DNA of 64,000 bases from Bradyrhizobium sp. WBAH42 (GCF_024585265.1 NZ_CP036533.1:4721001-4785000), one strand, 5' to 3'. Shown: positions 7,653 through 18,318, numbered from the stretch's first letter. Notes: generated by a model from the letters alone, not told the origin. Translations and numbers: made by a program.

Positions 7653-8510
7653 TTACTCGGCTTCGCTGCGTATATCCGCCAATTCACGGGCCATGGCAAC
7701 AAAGCCGGAGATGGGAATGGTCTCGGCGCGCCGCGTCGCATCGACGCCGGCGGCTTGTGCTAGCCGCGCCGGATCGACGCCGAGCGATTTGAGGCTTTGC
7801 CGCAGCATCTTCCGGCGCTGGCCGAACGCGGCGGCGGCGACCTGCTCGAGCAGCCTGCGATCACACGGCAGCGGCTCCGGCCGCGGCTTGAGGCGCACGA
7901 CGGAGGAGGTGACCTTCGGCGGCGGCACGAAGGCCGACGGCGCAATGTCGAACAGGATCTTGGTCTCGCAGCGCCAATTGGCGAGCACGCCGAGCCGGCC
8001 ATAGGCCTCCTCGTCCTCGCGCGCGACGATGCGCTCGCCGACCTCGCGCTGGAACATCAGCACCATCATCTCGTACCAGGGCGGCCAGGGCTCGGTGGTT
8101 AGCCAATTGATCAGAAGCTGGGTCGCGATGTTGTAGGGCAGGTTGGCGACGATCTTGGCGCGTTCGCCCGAGAGCAGCGGGCGCGGATCGAAGGTCATGG
8201 CATCGCCATGCACGATTTCGAGCCGGTCAGGATAGCGCGCGGCAATATCCTCCAAGGCCGGGATCGCGCGCTCGTCATGCTCGATGGCAATGACGCGTTT
8301 CGCGCCGAGCGCGAGCAGCGCGCGCGTCAGCCCGCCGGGACCTGGGCCGATCTCGACGATCGTGGAATCTTCCAGCGGTGCCGCCGCGCGCGCGATGCGG
8401 GCGGTGAGATTGAGGTCGAGCAGAAAATTCTGGCCGAGCGATTTGCGCGCCGACAGTGCGTGCTGGCGAATGACCTCGCGCAGCGGCGGGAGGTCGTCGA
8501 TCGCGCTCAT
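7653..8510 (-). CDS. rsmA: 16S rRNA (adenine1518-N6/adenine1519-N6)-dimethyltransferase
   Basis: Dimethylates the two adjacent adenines in the 3' terminal hairpin of 16S rRNA using SAM, a late step of 30S assembly. The 285-residue protein shows GQNFLLD, the SAM loop [15 protein letters not shown] and the catalytic NLPYNI motif. ATG 8510 shares a base with the pdxA stop (TGATG), which fixes the start although the frame is open further upstream. Last gene of the lptF-to-rsmA run. Confidence 0.97.
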   Translation of the reverse strand: MSAIDDLPPLREVIRQHALSARKSLGQNFLLDLNLTARIARAAAPLEDSTIVEIGPGPGGLTRALLALGAKRVIAIEHDERAIPALEDIAARYPDRLEIVHGDAMTFDPRPLLSGERAKIVANLPYNIATQLLINWLTTEPWPPWYEMMVLMFQREVGERIVAREDEEAYGRLGVLANWRCETKILFDIAPSAFVPPPKVTSSVVRLKPRPEPLPCDRRLLEQVAAAAFGQRRKMLRQSLKSLGVDPARLAQAAGVDATRRAETIPISGFVAMARELADIRSEAE

Positions 8511-9547
8511 CAGCTTTGCGACGCCGCCATGCGGCTCGCAAGCTTGAGCGCGGCGATCAGGCTCGCCGGATTGGCCTTGCCGGTGCCGGCGATGTCGAAG
8601 GCGGTGCCGTGATCGGGCGAGGTGCGGATGAAGGGCAGTCCGAGCGTGACGTTGACGGCGTCGTCGAAGGCGACGGTCTTGATCGGGATCAGCGCCTGGT
8701 CGTGATACATGCAGACCGCGCAATCATAGGTTCGTCGCGCCGCCTCGTGGAACATGGTGTCGGCGGGCAGCGGACCCCTGGCCTCGATGCCGTCGTTGCG
8801 CAGCACTTTCAGCGCCGGGGCGATGACGGTCTGCTCCTCGTGGCCGAGCGACCCGTCCTCGCCGGCGTGGGGATTGAGGCCGGAGATCGCGATGCGCGGC
8901 GTTGCGATGCCGAAGCGGGATTTCAGCTCGGCGGCGACGATGCGGACGGTCGAGACGATCAGCTCGCTGGTGAGCTCTCCCAGCGCATCGCGCAGCGAGA
9001 CGTGGATGGTCACCGGCACGACGGCGAGCTGCGGCGACCACAGCATCATCACCGGCTGCGGCACGCGGCCGCTCTCCGCGGCGAGCTCGGCGAGGAATTC
9101 GGTGTGGCCGGGATGACGGAAGCCGGCGCGGTAGAGCACGCTCTTGGCGATCGGGTTGGTGACGACGGCGCCGGCACGGCCTGCGCGCACGTCGATGACC
9201 GCCTGCCGGATCGAGGCGAGTGCGGCCGGCGCGCTGGATGAATCGGGCTTGCCGGGCTCGGCGGTGGCGCGCTCGCCGGTCGCGACCACGGGCAGGGCAT
9301 CCTTGAAGGCGGACGTCGCCTCTCCGGGGCTCACCGTGGCGATCCTGATGTCGGTGCCGAGTGCCTTGGCGCGGCGCGCGATCAGCGCCTCGTCGCCGAG
9401 CAGATAGAAGGCGGGCAGGTTCAGCTCGCCCCGGCTGCGCCAGGCTGCGATCGTGATGTCGGGACCGATGCCCGCGGGCTCTCCCAGGGTGAGGGCAAGG
9501 GGCTTGGCGGCGGACCTGGTGGAGGGCTCTGGGTGGGGCTTGGCCAT
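8510..9547 (-). CDS. pdxA: 4-hydroxythreonine-4-phosphate dehydrogenase
   Basis: NAD-dependent oxidation of 4-phosphohydroxy-L-threonine in the DXP-dependent pathway to pyridoxal phosphate. The 345-residue protein carries the N-terminal [10 protein letters not shown] motif, metal-binding histidines in NPHAGEDG and MYHDQALIP, and the C-terminal [15 protein letters not shown] signature. Both ends overlap neighbours by one base (TGATG with surA upstream and rsmA downstream), showing tight translational coupling. Confidence 0.97.
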   Translation of the reverse strand: MAKPHPEPSTRSAAKPLALTLGEPAGIGPDITIAAWRSRGELNLPAFYLLGDEALIARRAKALGTDIRIATVSPGEATSAFKDALPVVATGERATAEPGKPDSSSAPAALASIRQAVIDVRAGRAGAVVTNPIAKSVLYRAGFRHPGHTEFLAELAAESGRVPQPVMMLWSPQLAVVPVTIHVSLRDALGELTSELIVSTVRIVAAELKSRFGIATPRIAISGLNPHAGEDGSLGHEEQTVIAPALKVLRNDGIEARGPLPADTMFHEAARRTYDCAVCMYHDQALIPIKTVAFDDAVNVTLGLPFIRTSPDHGTAFDIAGTGKANPASLIAALKLASRMAASQS

Positions 9548-10482
9548 CAGCGGTTGCGATATTCGATCATCGCCGCCTTGCGGAGCTCGTCGAGATAGGC
9601 CTTCTGCGTCTTCTCGTACTTCTCCTGATACATCTTCTCGCGGACCTCACGCTTCTTCGGCGTGTCGATCATGGTCGGCTTGCGCGAGCACAGCACCACC
9701 ATCTCGATGCCGTTCTTGGTCATCTCGGGCGCGGTCAGATGGCCGATCGCGGTGTCGTCGAGCACCTTGCGCAGCGGCTCGGGCAGCTCGGCGGTGGTCT
9801 TGGTGACGGCGTCGCGGATGGTGGCGTTCGGGGTCGAGCGGAACAGCGAATTGGCCTCCTCGCAGCTCCCGACGCGGGCGCGATAGGACTCGGCTTCTTT
9901 CTTCCGGGTTTCCAGGAACGCCGCCGACGAGCCGCGCGGCACGATCAGCACGATCGGCTGCATCTTGTACTCGATGCCCTCGACCTGGAGCTTATCGCCG
10001 GTCTGCGCCTGCACGGCCTGCGCGACGTCGCGCTCGCCGACCAGCAGCTTCTCCTTGAAGCGGCCGCGCACGAGGCTGCCCCAGACCATCTCGGCCCTCA
10101 TGCGGCTCTTCAGCGTCTCCGAGCGGACACCCTTGGTTTCGAGCGTCTTGGTGAGCTGGTCCGGTGTGATGCGCATGCGCTGCGCCATGCCGTCATAGGA
10201 CTGGTTGATGTCGGACACGCCGGGATCTACGCCGTACTTCTTGCCTTCCTTGATCTTCACCTTGTCGTCGATCAGCTCGTTGATGACCTCCTGCCGGCTC
10301 GGGGTCTTCTGCGTCGTCAGCTGGTCGAGCTTGGTGCGCTGCTCGATGTCGAAATCGGTGATGGGATCGCCGTTGACCATCACGACGATGTTTTGCGCGC
10401 GCGACGGTGAGGGCAGGGCGGCCAACATCAGTCCGGCACCGATGGCGAGAAGGAGGCGGAAGATAGGCAATGGCGTCGTCAT
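9547..10482 (-). CDS. surA: SurA-like periplasmic chaperone / SurA N-terminal domain protein
   Basis: Periplasmic chaperone for outer-membrane proteins such as LptD, encoded next. I start it at ATG 10482 so that translation begins with a signal peptide (MTTPLPIFRLLLAIGAGLML, processing after PSRA); the longer frame to 10533 would bury it. After the signal comes the SurA-type segment VVMVNGDPITDFDIEQRT and a helical region. At 311 residues it is shorter than E. coli SurA with two parvulin domains, and I cannot clearly see a complete parvulin domain, so chaperone rather than isomerase activity is likely. Confidence 0.85.
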   Translation of the reverse strand: MTTPLPIFRLLLAIGAGLMLAALPSPSRAQNIVVMVNGDPITDFDIEQRTKLDQLTTQKTPSRQEVINELIDDKVKIKEGKKYGVDPGVSDINQSYDGMAQRMRITPDQLTKTLETKGVRSETLKSRMRAEMVWGSLVRGRFKEKLLVGERDVAQAVQAQTGDKLQVEGIEYKMQPIVLIVPRGSSAAFLETRKKEAESYRARVGSCEEANSLFRSTPNATIRDAVTKTTAELPEPLRKVLDDTAIGHLTAPEMTKNGIEMVVLCSRKPTMIDTPKKREVREKMYQEKYEKTQKAYLDELRKAAMIEYRNR

Positions 10483-10543
10483 GATGTCGCTCGCATGTCG
10501 ACCGCGTTGAGATAGGGCAAACGCGGCCGACACTTTAAACTGT

Positions 10544-13030
10544 TCACTGGAGGCCGGCGGAACTGCTGCTCGTCGACGAGTTCGCCAGCGTGCGCAGGCC
10601 GATTTGGAACATGAACGCGTGGCTCAGCGTGGGCGGTGCGGTGCCCGCGGAATAGCTATACGAAGTTACGTAATTCGCCGCCAGCACGAAGCAATCGTCG
10701 ACATAGCCGGCACCGAGCACATATTGGTTGATCTTGTTGGCCTCGAGGTCCCAGCGCGCCGAGCCCGACACCACCCAGTTGGTCGCGACCTTCAGCGAGC
10801 CCGTCGTCAGGATGCCCTCGCGGCGGGTCAGATAGCCCAATTCCGGCTGGGCTGCGTAATTGCCGTACAGCACGCTGACCGACCAGCGATTGAAGTTGGC
10901 GCGGCCTTCCGCCTCGAAGCGCTGCACGTTCCAGGTCTGCTCGTCCATGCGGGAGCGGACGCTGAACGTGTAGGTGCTGTTCGGCGAGTAGCTGGCGCTG
11001 GTGACGTAATCGGACCGCGGCTTGTCGAGGCCGGAGTTCAGGCCGGTATTGATGGCATCCTGGACCGCGAAGGAGTTCAGGCCGAACAGGTGGTAGGACT
11101 GGCCGAACAGCACCTTGACGGCGCCGCCCCTGTCGAACTGCGTGGTGGACTGCACGCCGACATTGGCGCGGCCTCCGCCCTCGACACGGTCGTAGCCGGA
11201 GAACTTGTCGACGTTGAACAGGTTCGCGGCGTCGAACACCAGGCTCTGGGCGTCCTCGTTCGGCAGCCTGCCGGCATAGGTCTCGTTCGGGCGGATGATG
11301 ATCTGCGCGATCGGCTCGAGCGTGGTCGAGCCCCAGGGCTGAACGTTGATGAACGGATAGCGGTACTCGAGGCCCACGGTCGGCATCAGGCGGAACGCCT
11401 CGGTGTCGCCGACGGGCAGGTAGTTCGACACGCCGGGCTGGTTGGAGACCGAGGATTTGATCGCGTCTGCGCGCAGGCTCGCGAACGGCGTCCAGATCTG
11501 GCCGAACGGGTCGGTGAAGGACTTGCGCCACTGCGCTTCCGCCGAGAGGCGGGTGTAGGTGCCGGGGAAGCCGCGCAACAGGCACTGCGAGAGCATCCGC
11601 GCCAGCGGATCGGCCGATGCCGTGGTGCACAGGCCGTTGGTGTTGGCGAGCGTCGTGATCGGGTCGAACACCGCATCGTCGCGCGACAGGTTCACGAAAT
11701 TGGTCTTGTAGCTGAACTCGCCGCCGAAGACGGGATAGTTGAGCACGTTGGAGTAGTCGATCACCGGGTAGACGATCGGCACCTGGCTCTGGTTGCCCGA
11801 ATAGCTCAGCCAGTACATCGTGCGCGCATCGAAGAAGCTGCGGTTGCCGACGCCGGTCAAATAGAGCTGCGACAGCGCTTCCGTCGGCAGCAGCAGGAAC
11901 GAGCCGAGCGGATCGCGGTACTGATAGAGCCGGTAGTCCGAGAAGAAATAATAGTCGGACATCAGGACGCCGTCCCAGCCCCAGACCCATTTGTCGTTCA
12001 GCGCGAACTGACCCTTGGTGTCGATGGCGCCGCGGAACTCGCGGTCGCCGGGCTGCCCGGCGAATGCTCCGGGATCGAGCTGGTAGATGCCGTAGGCGCG
12101 GATCTGGTAGGCGCCGTCGATCAGGCGCTGGCGGAATTCGCCCTGCAGCAGCGCGCCTTGCCGCGACAAGAAGCGCGGGGTGATGGTTGCGTCCATGTCG
12201 GGCGCGATCGCCCAGTAATAGGGAACCTCGACGCCATAGCCCGTGTTCGTCGTGCCGGAAATATAACCCGGCATCAGGAAGCCGGATTTGCGCTTCACGG
12301 TGGGGTCGGGGGTCGAGAAATAGGGCATGTAGGCGAGCGGCACGCCGAAGAATTCGAGCTGCGCCGTCTCGAAATACAGCATCTTCTCCTGCTGATCGTG
12401 GATGATGCGGGCACCCTTGACCTGCCACAGCGGCGGCTTCTTCGGATCCTCCTTACACGGCGCGCAGGCCGTGTAGACGCCGTTCTCGAACACCGTGTAA
12501 TTGCCGCTGGAGCGGTCGGCGCGGCTCGCGGCCATACGGGTTTGATCGGCCGTGTCCACGCGCAGCGAATCGACGAAACCGTCGCGGTAATCGTCGGAGA
12601 GATCCATGATCTCGGCATAGGTGATCTTGCCGTCGGCATCCGTCATGCGGATGTTGCCTTCGGCGTGCAGCCGCTTGGTCTTCTGGTCGTAGATGACCCG
12701 GTCGGCCTCGACGCTCGTGCCGTTGTAGAACAGCTGCACGTTACCGACGGCGGAGACGCGCGAATTGTTGTAGTCGTAGTCGACCTCGGTGGCCTGAACC
12801 AGCATCTGGTTGTCGTTGGGGGCCCTCGGCGGCTTCGGACGCGGCGGCAGCGGATTGTAGGTGAAGCTCTGGGCCTTAGCCGGCGCCACGGCAGCGTCGA
12901 TCAAGCCGCCCAGCGAGGCAGCCGCGACGACGGCAAGCAGGAGCCTGCGGACGGACAAGCCGCACCCGTTCGCGCGCACCAATGTGCGCCGCGTCAAACG
13001 AGACACGAGCCCTCGGCGGACGGCAGTCAC
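10544..13030 (-). CDS. lptD: LPS assembly outer-membrane protein LptD
   Basis: Outer-membrane beta-barrel that, with LptE, inserts lipopolysaccharide into the outer leaflet. The chosen GTG at 13030 shares a base with the lptG stop (TAGTG) and follows a GGAGG, giving 828 residues. A basic N-terminus and hydrophobic signal (LLLAVVAAASLGGLIDAAVA) precede the LptA-like jellyroll (VQATEVDYDYNNSRVSAVGNV, trimmed here) and the long barrel rich in alternating aromatic strands. Several Cys pairs (CAPC, and others in the barrel and near the C-terminus) could form the disulphides that LptD needs. Confidence 0.95.
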   Translation of the reverse strand: MTAVRRGLVSRLTRRTLVRANGCGLSVRRLLLAVVAAASLGGLIDAAVAPAKAQSFTYNPLPPRPKPPRAPNDNQMLVQATEVDYDYNNSRVSAVGNVQLFYNGTSVEADRVIYDQKTKRLHAEGNIRMTDADGKITYAEIMDLSDDYRDGFVDSLRVDTADQTRMAASRADRSSGNYTVFENGVYTACAPCKEDPKKPPLWQVKGARIIHDQQEKMLYFETAQLEFFGVPLAYMPYFSTPDPTVKRKSGFLMPGYISGTTNTGYGVEVPYYWAIAPDMDATITPRFLSRQGALLQGEFRQRLIDGAYQIRAYGIYQLDPGAFAGQPGDREFRGAIDTKGQFALNDKWVWGWDGVLMSDYYFFSDYRLYQYRDPLGSFLLLPTEALSQLYLTGVGNRSFFDARTMYWLSYSGNQSQVPIVYPVIDYSNVLNYPVFGGEFSYKTNFVNLSRDDAVFDPITTLANTNGLCTTASADPLARMLSQCLLRGFPGTYTRLSAEAQWRKSFTDPFGQIWTPFASLRADAIKSSVSNQPGVSNYLPVGDTEAFRLMPTVGLEYRYPFINVQPWGSTTLEPIAQIIIRPNETYAGRLPNEDAQSLVFDAANLFNVDKFSGYDRVEGGGRANVGVQSTTQFDRGGAVKVLFGQSYHLFGLNSFAVQDAINTGLNSGLDKPRSDYVTSASYSPNSTYTFSVRSRMDEQTWNVQRFEAEGRANFNRWSVSVLYGNYAAQPELGYLTRREGILTTGSLKVATNWVVSGSARWDLEANKINQYVLGAGYVDDCFVLAANYVTSYSYSAGTAPPTLSHAFMFQIGLRTLANSSTSSSSAGLQ

Positions 13031-14127
13031 TATCCGTCCTCCTGATAGAGCAAGGCCAAAAAGCCGGTGAGGCCGCCCACCACAACGGGCAACCACGCCG
13101 CAGCGATCGGATGCATCAACTCAGCCTTGCTCAAGTCCTCAGTTACTTTCGACAGAACGTAGAGCAGAAAGCCTGCGCCCACGCCACTCAAAACCATCTT
13201 CTGCACGCCGCCCATCCGGAAGAAGCGCAACGACACGGAGGCCGCGAGCATCACCATGGCTGCGAGCAAAAACGGCTGTGCCAGAAGCTTCTGATACTGG
13301 AGTCGGTATCCGGCTGTCGCGAAGCCCGAGCTCTCGGAGGAGCGGATGTAGCTCGGTAGTTGCCAAAAGGACACAGTCTCGGGGGTGGAAAAGCTGTTGC
13401 GGACCTGCGCCTCGGTCAGCGTGGTCGGTATCTCAAGAACGGGCTGGTCGATCGGCGGTCCGTCCAGCGAGAAGCGGCGGACGCTCTTGAACAGCCAGCG
13501 GCCCGACTCCAGCGTCGCCTCGCGCGCCTCGACCCGCTCCTTGAAGTGCTGGTCCTGGTCGAACCGGAACAGCGTCAGCCCGGTGAGCCGGATGCCCTGC
13601 TGCTCGCTGCGCGCCGCATTGATGATGGTCTGGCCGTCGTTGGTGAGCTGGTTGAGCCAGAAGCCGGAGGCGTCCTGAATGCCGCCGCCGGGCGCCGAGC
13701 CGAACAGCTCGGCCTCCATGCGCTTGGACAGCTCGCGCAAATTGGCCGACATCGGATTGTAGGCGACGGTGGCGATCACCCCGATCAGCAGCGCACTGCC
13801 GAGCGCCGGCGAGATGAACTGCCAGGCGGAGATGCCCGCGGCGCGCGCCACCACGAGCTCGAGCCGGCGGGAGAGGGCGAGATAGCAGGTCATGGCGCCG
13901 ATCAGCATGCAGAACGGCGTCAGCTTCTCCAAAAGCTGTGGTACCCGGAACAGCGAGGTCTCGGCCACCATGATCGCGGAGGCGGAGGCGAGCCCTGAGG
14001 TCTTGCGCACCATCTCGATGTAATCGACCAGCACCAGCAGCAGGAAAATGCCGCCGAAGACGCCGAGCGCGGCGACCACGAAGCGGCCGGCGAAATAGCG
14101 CCCGAGTGTGTTGGTGAGCATGCTCAT
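13030..14127 (-). CDS. lptG: LPS export ABC transporter permease LptG
   Basis: Inner-membrane half of the LptB2FG exporter that extracts LPS and pushes it to LptC-LptA-LptD. The 365-residue protein has the YjgP/YjgQ layout: two N-terminal membrane helices, a pair around residues 60-120, a periplasmic jellyroll and two or three C-terminal helices (PFLLAAMVMLAASVSLRFF). ATG 14127 overlaps the lptF stop (ATGA); a second ATG two codons later is possible. Confidence 0.95.
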   Translation of the reverse strand: MSMLTNTLGRYFAGRFVVAALGVFGGIFLLLVLVDYIEMVRKTSGLASASAIMVAETSLFRVPQLLEKLTPFCMLIGAMTCYLALSRRLELVVARAAGISAWQFISPALGSALLIGVIATVAYNPMSANLRELSKRMEAELFGSAPGGGIQDASGFWLNQLTNDGQTIINAARSEQQGIRLTGLTLFRFDQDQHFKERVEAREATLESGRWLFKSVRRFSLDGPPIDQPVLEIPTTLTEAQVRNSFSTPETVSFWQLPSYIRSSESSGFATAGYRLQYQKLLAQPFLLAAMVMLAASVSLRFFRMGGVQKMVLSGVGAGFLLYVLSKVTEDLSKAELMHPIAAAWLPVVVGGLTGFLALLYQEDG

Positions 14128-15290
14128 GCGGTGGCCGGACGTCCGAACAGCCGCGCGATCCGTGCGTTCGACCTGTTGATGGCCTCCATCAGGCCGGGAG
14201 GCGCTTCGACCACGACGCCGCCGATGATCATCCACAGCCCAGCGCCGATCGCGCCGAAGACCATCGCATATTGGACCAGCACCGGGCTCGGTGACTTCAC
14301 CGCCATCACCGAGCAGGCAAAGCCGGCCATGCGCAGGCCGAACACCGCGACGATCGACGAGGCGATCGAGAAGTTGCGGCTCTGGCGGGTGGTGCGCGGC
14401 GCTCCGAGGAAGGCAAAGGTCAGCACCGCAAAGGCGAAGGGATAGATCGGCGCGAGCAGGCTGTCGTGCAGGGCCGCGCGGAACTGCCCGGGAATCTCCT
14501 TGTAGACGGGATCGGTCTCGGATGGCCAGAGCAGCTCCCAGAGATAGCGCTCGCGAATGCCGAGGGTGACGTCGCGGCCCTTCGAGAATTTCGACATGTC
14601 GAAGCCGTAGCGGCCGAAGGCCACCAGCGCCGGATCGCGCTTGCCCGCCTCGAAGCGCTGGAGATTGCCGGTCTCCAGCACCAGGAACGAGCCGGTCTCG
14701 TTCTTCACGACCTCGCCGCGCTCGGCGACGATCGAGACGCGCTCGTTGCGATCGCGCCGGTCGTCGATGAAGATGCCGGCAAGGATGCCGCCCGGCTGGC
14801 GTTCGCGAATCCGAATCGTGAGGTTCTCGTCGAGCCGGGCGAAGCGGCCGGGCTGCAGGATGTTGGTGAGCACGTCGGCGGTGATCTCGGCATCCCACTG
14901 CTTGATCCGCCGCATGCCGTCCGGGGCGAGATAGGCCGCGATGAAGGCGACCAGCAGGGCCACCACGCAGGTGGCGTAGAAGAACGGATAGAACAGCCGG
15001 AACGGCGAGAAGCCGGCGGCATTCATCACGATGATCTCGGAATCGGTCGCGAGCTTGTTCAGCGTGTGCGAGATCGCGATCATCAGCGCGATCGGCGAGA
15101 TGATCAGGACCAGGGCCGGGATCACGAGGCTGGTGATGCCGAGGAAGGTGAGAATGGTCTGACCCTGGCTCGTCATCAGGTCGATGCCGCGCAACGCCTG
15201 CGTAATCCAGATCACGCCGGTGAGGCTGACCAGGACCAGCGCAAACGACGCCAGCGTCGTGCGGAAGATATACCTATCGATCGACCCCAT
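14124..15290 (-). CDS. lptF: LPS export ABC transporter permease LptF
   Basis: Partner of LptG in the inner-membrane LPS exporter. 388 residues with the opening IDRYIFRTTLASFALVLVSL membrane helix, further helices near residues 50-75 and 95-120, a central periplasmic domain and helices in the last quarter. It is the first gene of the minus-strand operon lptF-lptG-lptD-surA-pdxA-rsmA; the ATPase gene lptB is not in this window. The operon promoter must lie in the 338-base gap shared with pepA. Confidence 0.95.
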   Translation of the reverse strand: MGSIDRYIFRTTLASFALVLVSLTGVIWITQALRGIDLMTSQGQTILTFLGITSLVIPALVLIISPIALMIAISHTLNKLATDSEIIVMNAAGFSPFRLFYPFFYATCVVALLVAFIAAYLAPDGMRRIKQWDAEITADVLTNILQPGRFARLDENLTIRIRERQPGGILAGIFIDDRRDRNERVSIVAERGEVVKNETGSFLVLETGNLQRFEAGKRDPALVAFGRYGFDMSKFSKGRDVTLGIRERYLWELLWPSETDPVYKEIPGQFRAALHDSLLAPIYPFAFAVLTFAFLGAPRTTRQSRNFSIASSIVAVFGLRMAGFACSVMAVKSPSPVLVQYAMVFGAIGAGLWMIIGGVVVEAPPGLMEAINRSNARIARLFGRPATA

Positions 15291-15628
15291 GCGCTACCGC
15301 ACGAACCCACCCAAGTCCCCAATGTCGACCAGAATTCCGGCGGTCCAACCAATCCCCGTCAGGGGATCCCCAAGGTCGGCCGACAGCTCTTCCGGCGGTT
15401 CATTCTCTCACTACCATCCCTTTGATCCGTCAACAAAATGGCTGCCCCGTGGCACCCTCATTATATGGTTAATATTTCGGGCGTTGTGGCCCCGCGGCCA
15501 CGGCGGCGCTTGGCATCGGGCTGGCCGCTGGCCCATAGTGGGGGAAGCCTCAGTGAATCGCCGTTCAGCTCCGGCTTGTGCTCGGACCCCCGAACGACGA
15601 AAAACCCCATGTTTTGGAGGAGTTATCC
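15291..15628. other. Divergent intergenic region between lptF and pepA
   Basis: 338 bases without a convincing gene. It must carry the promoters for the lptF operon (leftward) and pepA (rightward). The middle third (about 15430-15480) is relatively AT-rich (CATTATATGGTTAATATTTC) and is the best place for a promoter. A small perfect hairpin ATCCCC-GTCA-GGGGAT is at 15352-15367. No other structure seen. Confidence 0.5.
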
Positions 15629-17128
15629 ATGTCCGATGCCATCAAGGTCGGCTTTGTCCCGTTGTCTGCCGCCCCCCGTGGCATCCTGGTCGTGTTTTGC
15701 GACGACGGCCTGAAGCTCGGCCCGGCGACGGCCAAGGCGCTGGGTGGCGCTGCCGACATCGTGAAGCGCGCGGCGGCCGCGGCCGCCTTCAAGGGCAAAA
15801 GCGGGGCCGCGTTGGACATTCTGGCACCGGAGGGGGTGAAGGCGACCCGGCTGATCGTGATCGGCGCCGGCAAGGCGACCGGCCTCAAGGCGAATGATTT
15901 CCTCAAGTTCGGCGGGGTGGCCGCCAGCAAGCTGCCCGTCGGCACCAGCGCCATGACCGTCCTCGCGGAACTGCCGGGTGGCTCTATGACGAGCGAGCAG
16001 GCGGTTGCGATCGCCTCGGGCCTGCGCTTACGCGCTTACAAGTTCGATCGCTACAAGACCAGGAAGAAGGACGGCGAGGAGGGCGGCGCGCGCGCCGACG
16101 TCTCGCTTGCGGTCGGCGATGCCGGTGCGGCGAAAAAGGCGTTCGCTGCGGCCGGCCACGTCGTCGACGGCGTGATCATCGCTCGCGACCTCGTCAACGA
16201 GCCGCCGAACGTGCTTTTCCCGGAGGAATTCGCCCGCAGAGCCGGTCAGCTGCGCAAGCTCGGCGTCAAGGTCGAGGTGCTCGACGTCAAGGCGATGCAG
16301 AAGCTCGGCATGGGCGCGCTGCTCGGCGTCGGCCAGGGCTCGGCGCGGCCGAGCCGCACCGTGGTCATGCGCTGGGACGGAGCCAAGAAGGGCGAGGCCC
16401 CGGTCGCCTTCGTCGGCAAGGGCGTCTGCTTCGACACCGGCGGCATCTCGATCAAGCCGGCCGGCAGCATGGAGGACATGAAGGGCGACATGGGCGGGGC
16501 GGCCTGCGTCGTCGGCCTGATGCATGCGCTCGCGGCGCGCAAGGCGAAGGTCAACGCGGTCGGCGCCATCGGCCTGGTCGAGAACATGCCCGACGGCAAC
16601 GCGCAGCGGCCGGGCGACATCGTCACCTCGATGTCCGGCCAGACCATCGAGATCATCAACACCGATGCGGAGGGCCGCCTCGTGCTCGCCGACGTGCTCT
16701 GGTACGTCGCCAAGAAGGTGAAGCCTAAATTCATGGTGGATCTGGCGACGCTGACCGGCGCGATCATGGTGGCGCTCGGCACCGAGCATGCCGGCATGTT
16801 CTCCAACAACGACGAATTGGCCGACCGGCTGCTCACGGCCGGCATCGAGAGCGGGGAGAAGGTCTGGCGCATGCCGCTCGGCCCCGAATACGACAAGCTG
16901 ATCGATTCCCAGTTTGCCGACATGAAGAACACCGGCGGCCGCCATGGCGGCTCGATAACCGCCGCGCAATTCCTGCAGCGCTTCGTCGACGGTGTGCCCT
17001 GGGCCCATCTCGACATCGCCGGCACCGCGATGGGCGCGCCGAAGACCGACATCAACCAGAGCTGGGGAAGCGGCTACGGAGTCCGCCTGCTCGACCGCCT
17101 GGTCGCCGACCATTACGAGCGCAAATGA
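15629..17128 (+). CDS. pepA: Leucyl aminopeptidase (M17)
   Basis: Dinuclear-metal aminopeptidase removing N-terminal residues from peptides in the cytoplasm. ATG 15629 follows GGAGGAG at the right distance; upstream in-frame codons are ignored. The C-terminal catalytic half contains the family signature [12 protein letters not shown], the metal-binding region [11 protein letters not shown] and the [10 protein letters not shown] motif. 499 residues is normal for the family. Some PepA proteins also bind DNA, but nothing here tests that. Confidence 0.97.
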   Translation: MSDAIKVGFVPLSAAPRGILVVFCDDGLKLGPATAKALGGAADIVKRAAAAAAFKGKSGAALDILAPEGVKATRLIVIGAGKATGLKANDFLKFGGVAASKLPVGTSAMTVLAELPGGSMTSEQAVAIASGLRLRAYKFDRYKTRKKDGEEGGARADVSLAVGDAGAAKKAFAAAGHVVDGVIIARDLVNEPPNVLFPEEFARRAGQLRKLGVKVEVLDVKAMQKLGMGALLGVGQGSARPSRTVVMRWDGAKKGEAPVAFVGKGVCFDTGGISIKPAGSMEDMKGDMGGAACVVGLMHALAARKAKVNAVGAIGLVENMPDGNAQRPGDIVTSMSGQTIEIINTDAEGRLVLADVLWYVAKKVKPKFMVDLATLTGAIMVALGTEHAGMFSNNDELADRLLTAGIESGEKVWRMPLGPEYDKLIDSQFADMKNTGGRHGGSITAAQFLQRFVDGVPWAHLDIAGTAMGAPKTDINQSWGSGYGVRLLDRLVADHYERK

Positions 17129-17134
17129 TCCGAC

Positions 17135-17587
17135 ATGACTGAAGTGCTGTTCTACCATCTGCAAAACATGACGGTGGAGAATGTGTTGCCGCCGTTGCTC
17201 GAGAAGTCGCTCGAGCGCGGCTGGCGCGTCGTGGTGCAGTCGACCTCGGAGGAGCGCGCCGACGCGCTCGACTCGCATTTGTGGACCTATCGCGACGATG
17301 CATTCCTGCCGCACGCGACATGGCGGGTGAACGATGTTGCCGACCAGCCGATCGTGCTGGCGATCGAGGGCGGCAATCCCAATGGGGCCAATGTCCGCTT
17401 CCTGGTCGACAACGCCGCGCTGCCGGAGGACGCACAGGGCTACGAGCGCATGGTCCTGCTGTTCAACGGCGACGATCCCGACGCGCTTGCGCTCGCTCGC
17501 TCGGCCTGGACGGATTGCAAGGCGCGGGGATTTGATGTCACCTATTGGCAGGCCGACGACCGGGGCCGGTGGCAGAAACGCAATTAG
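17135..17587 (+). CDS. holC: DNA polymerase III chi subunit
   Basis: Clamp-loader accessory subunit that links the polymerase III holoenzyme to single-strand binding protein. 150 residues with the typical start TEVLFYHLQ, the ERGWRVVVQ and LDSHLWTYRDDAFLPH motifs, and ERMVLLFNGDDPDALALAR near the C-terminus. It begins six bases after the pepA stop; the pepA-holC pairing is common in alphaproteobacteria and they are very likely one operon. Confidence 0.95.
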   Translation: MTEVLFYHLQNMTVENVLPPLLEKSLERGWRVVVQSTSEERADALDSHLWTYRDDAFLPHATWRVNDVADQPIVLAIEGGNPNGANVRFLVDNAALPEDAQGYERMVLLFNGDDPDALALARSAWTDCKARGFDVTYWQADDRGRWQKRN

Positions 17588-17706
17588 CCGCAATTAATGA
17601 TAATTTGCACTTTTCGGGCGATGCTGGCTTCGGCCACCTTCGTGCCGCAAAGGGATGTTGGGACAAACGCTTAGGGCTGGTCCTTCACGCGGGGAATTAG
17701 TTTATC

Positions 17707-18225
17707 GTGCGACATCAAAAGCTTCCCGGCTCGCTCATGATTGCGCTCGTTGCCGTAGCACCGCTGGTCGCGGGCTGCTCGGGCGGCACCGACCTGCTGT
17801 CGAAGGACGCCGAATGGTTCCAGAAACCCGGCCGTCTCTTCATCAAGAACATCTCGATCGAATCGCCGCCGCTGACCCCGGACAAGCCGGTCGGAGCTGA
17901 GGATCTCGTCAGCGCCGACGGCGCCTGTCCCGGCATGGCGCCGCCGCCCGGACCGGCCGATGCCAATGCCTCGACGACCGCGCCGATGGGCGGCACGGTC
18001 GCGCTCGGCCACACCGAATGCGACGTGGTGCGCGGCATCGGCGCGCCCTCGAGCATCAATCTCTCCAACGATGCCGCCGGCCGCCGCGTCGCCGTGGTCA
18101 CGTGGACGACTGGTCCGCGCGCGGGCGTCTACACGTTCACCGCTGGACGTCTGTCCTCGATCGAAGGCAATCCGGACCCGCAGCCGATGCCGAAGGCGGC
18201 CAAGCCGAAGAAGAAGCACGCGTAG
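17707..18225 (+). CDS. Putative lipoprotein, function unknown
   Basis: 172 residues from GTG 17707; ATG 17737 is an alternative start. A hydrophobic signal ends in the lipobox VAGC (Cys near residue 24), so the protein is probably lipid-anchored in the envelope. The mature part has a Pro-rich stretch, then a compact domain with ECDVVRGIGAPSSINLSNDA and VVTWTTGPRAGVYTFTAGRL, which looks like a small beta-rich fold, and a Lys-rich tail. No family name recognised. Confidence 0.78.
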   Translation: MRHQKLPGSLMIALVAVAPLVAGCSGGTDLLSKDAEWFQKPGRLFIKNISIESPPLTPDKPVGAEDLVSADGACPGMAPPPGPADANASTTAPMGGTVALGHTECDVVRGIGAPSSINLSNDAAGRRVAVVTWTTGPRAGVYTFTAGRLSSIEGNPDPQPMPKAAKPKKKHA

Positions 18226-18318
18226 TCGGGGATCGCCTGCGCCGCAGTGAAACGGAAGAGTCTCCGATCCAGGAGGTGAGCGGGGCGGACCCGATGCAAA
18301 GCCGGCTTGGCGGCGCGC

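Noticed and set aside
6260-7741. 493-codon minus-strand frame including the dehydrogenase region
   Set aside because: Only the last 78 codons (from 6496) look like a protein; the rest is a shadow of the alcohol dehydrogenase.
10656-12428. Long open frame antisense to another reading of lptD (590 codons)
   Set aside because: High-GC codon-shadow of lptD; low-complexity, Arg/Pro/Asp-rich composition, no start signal.
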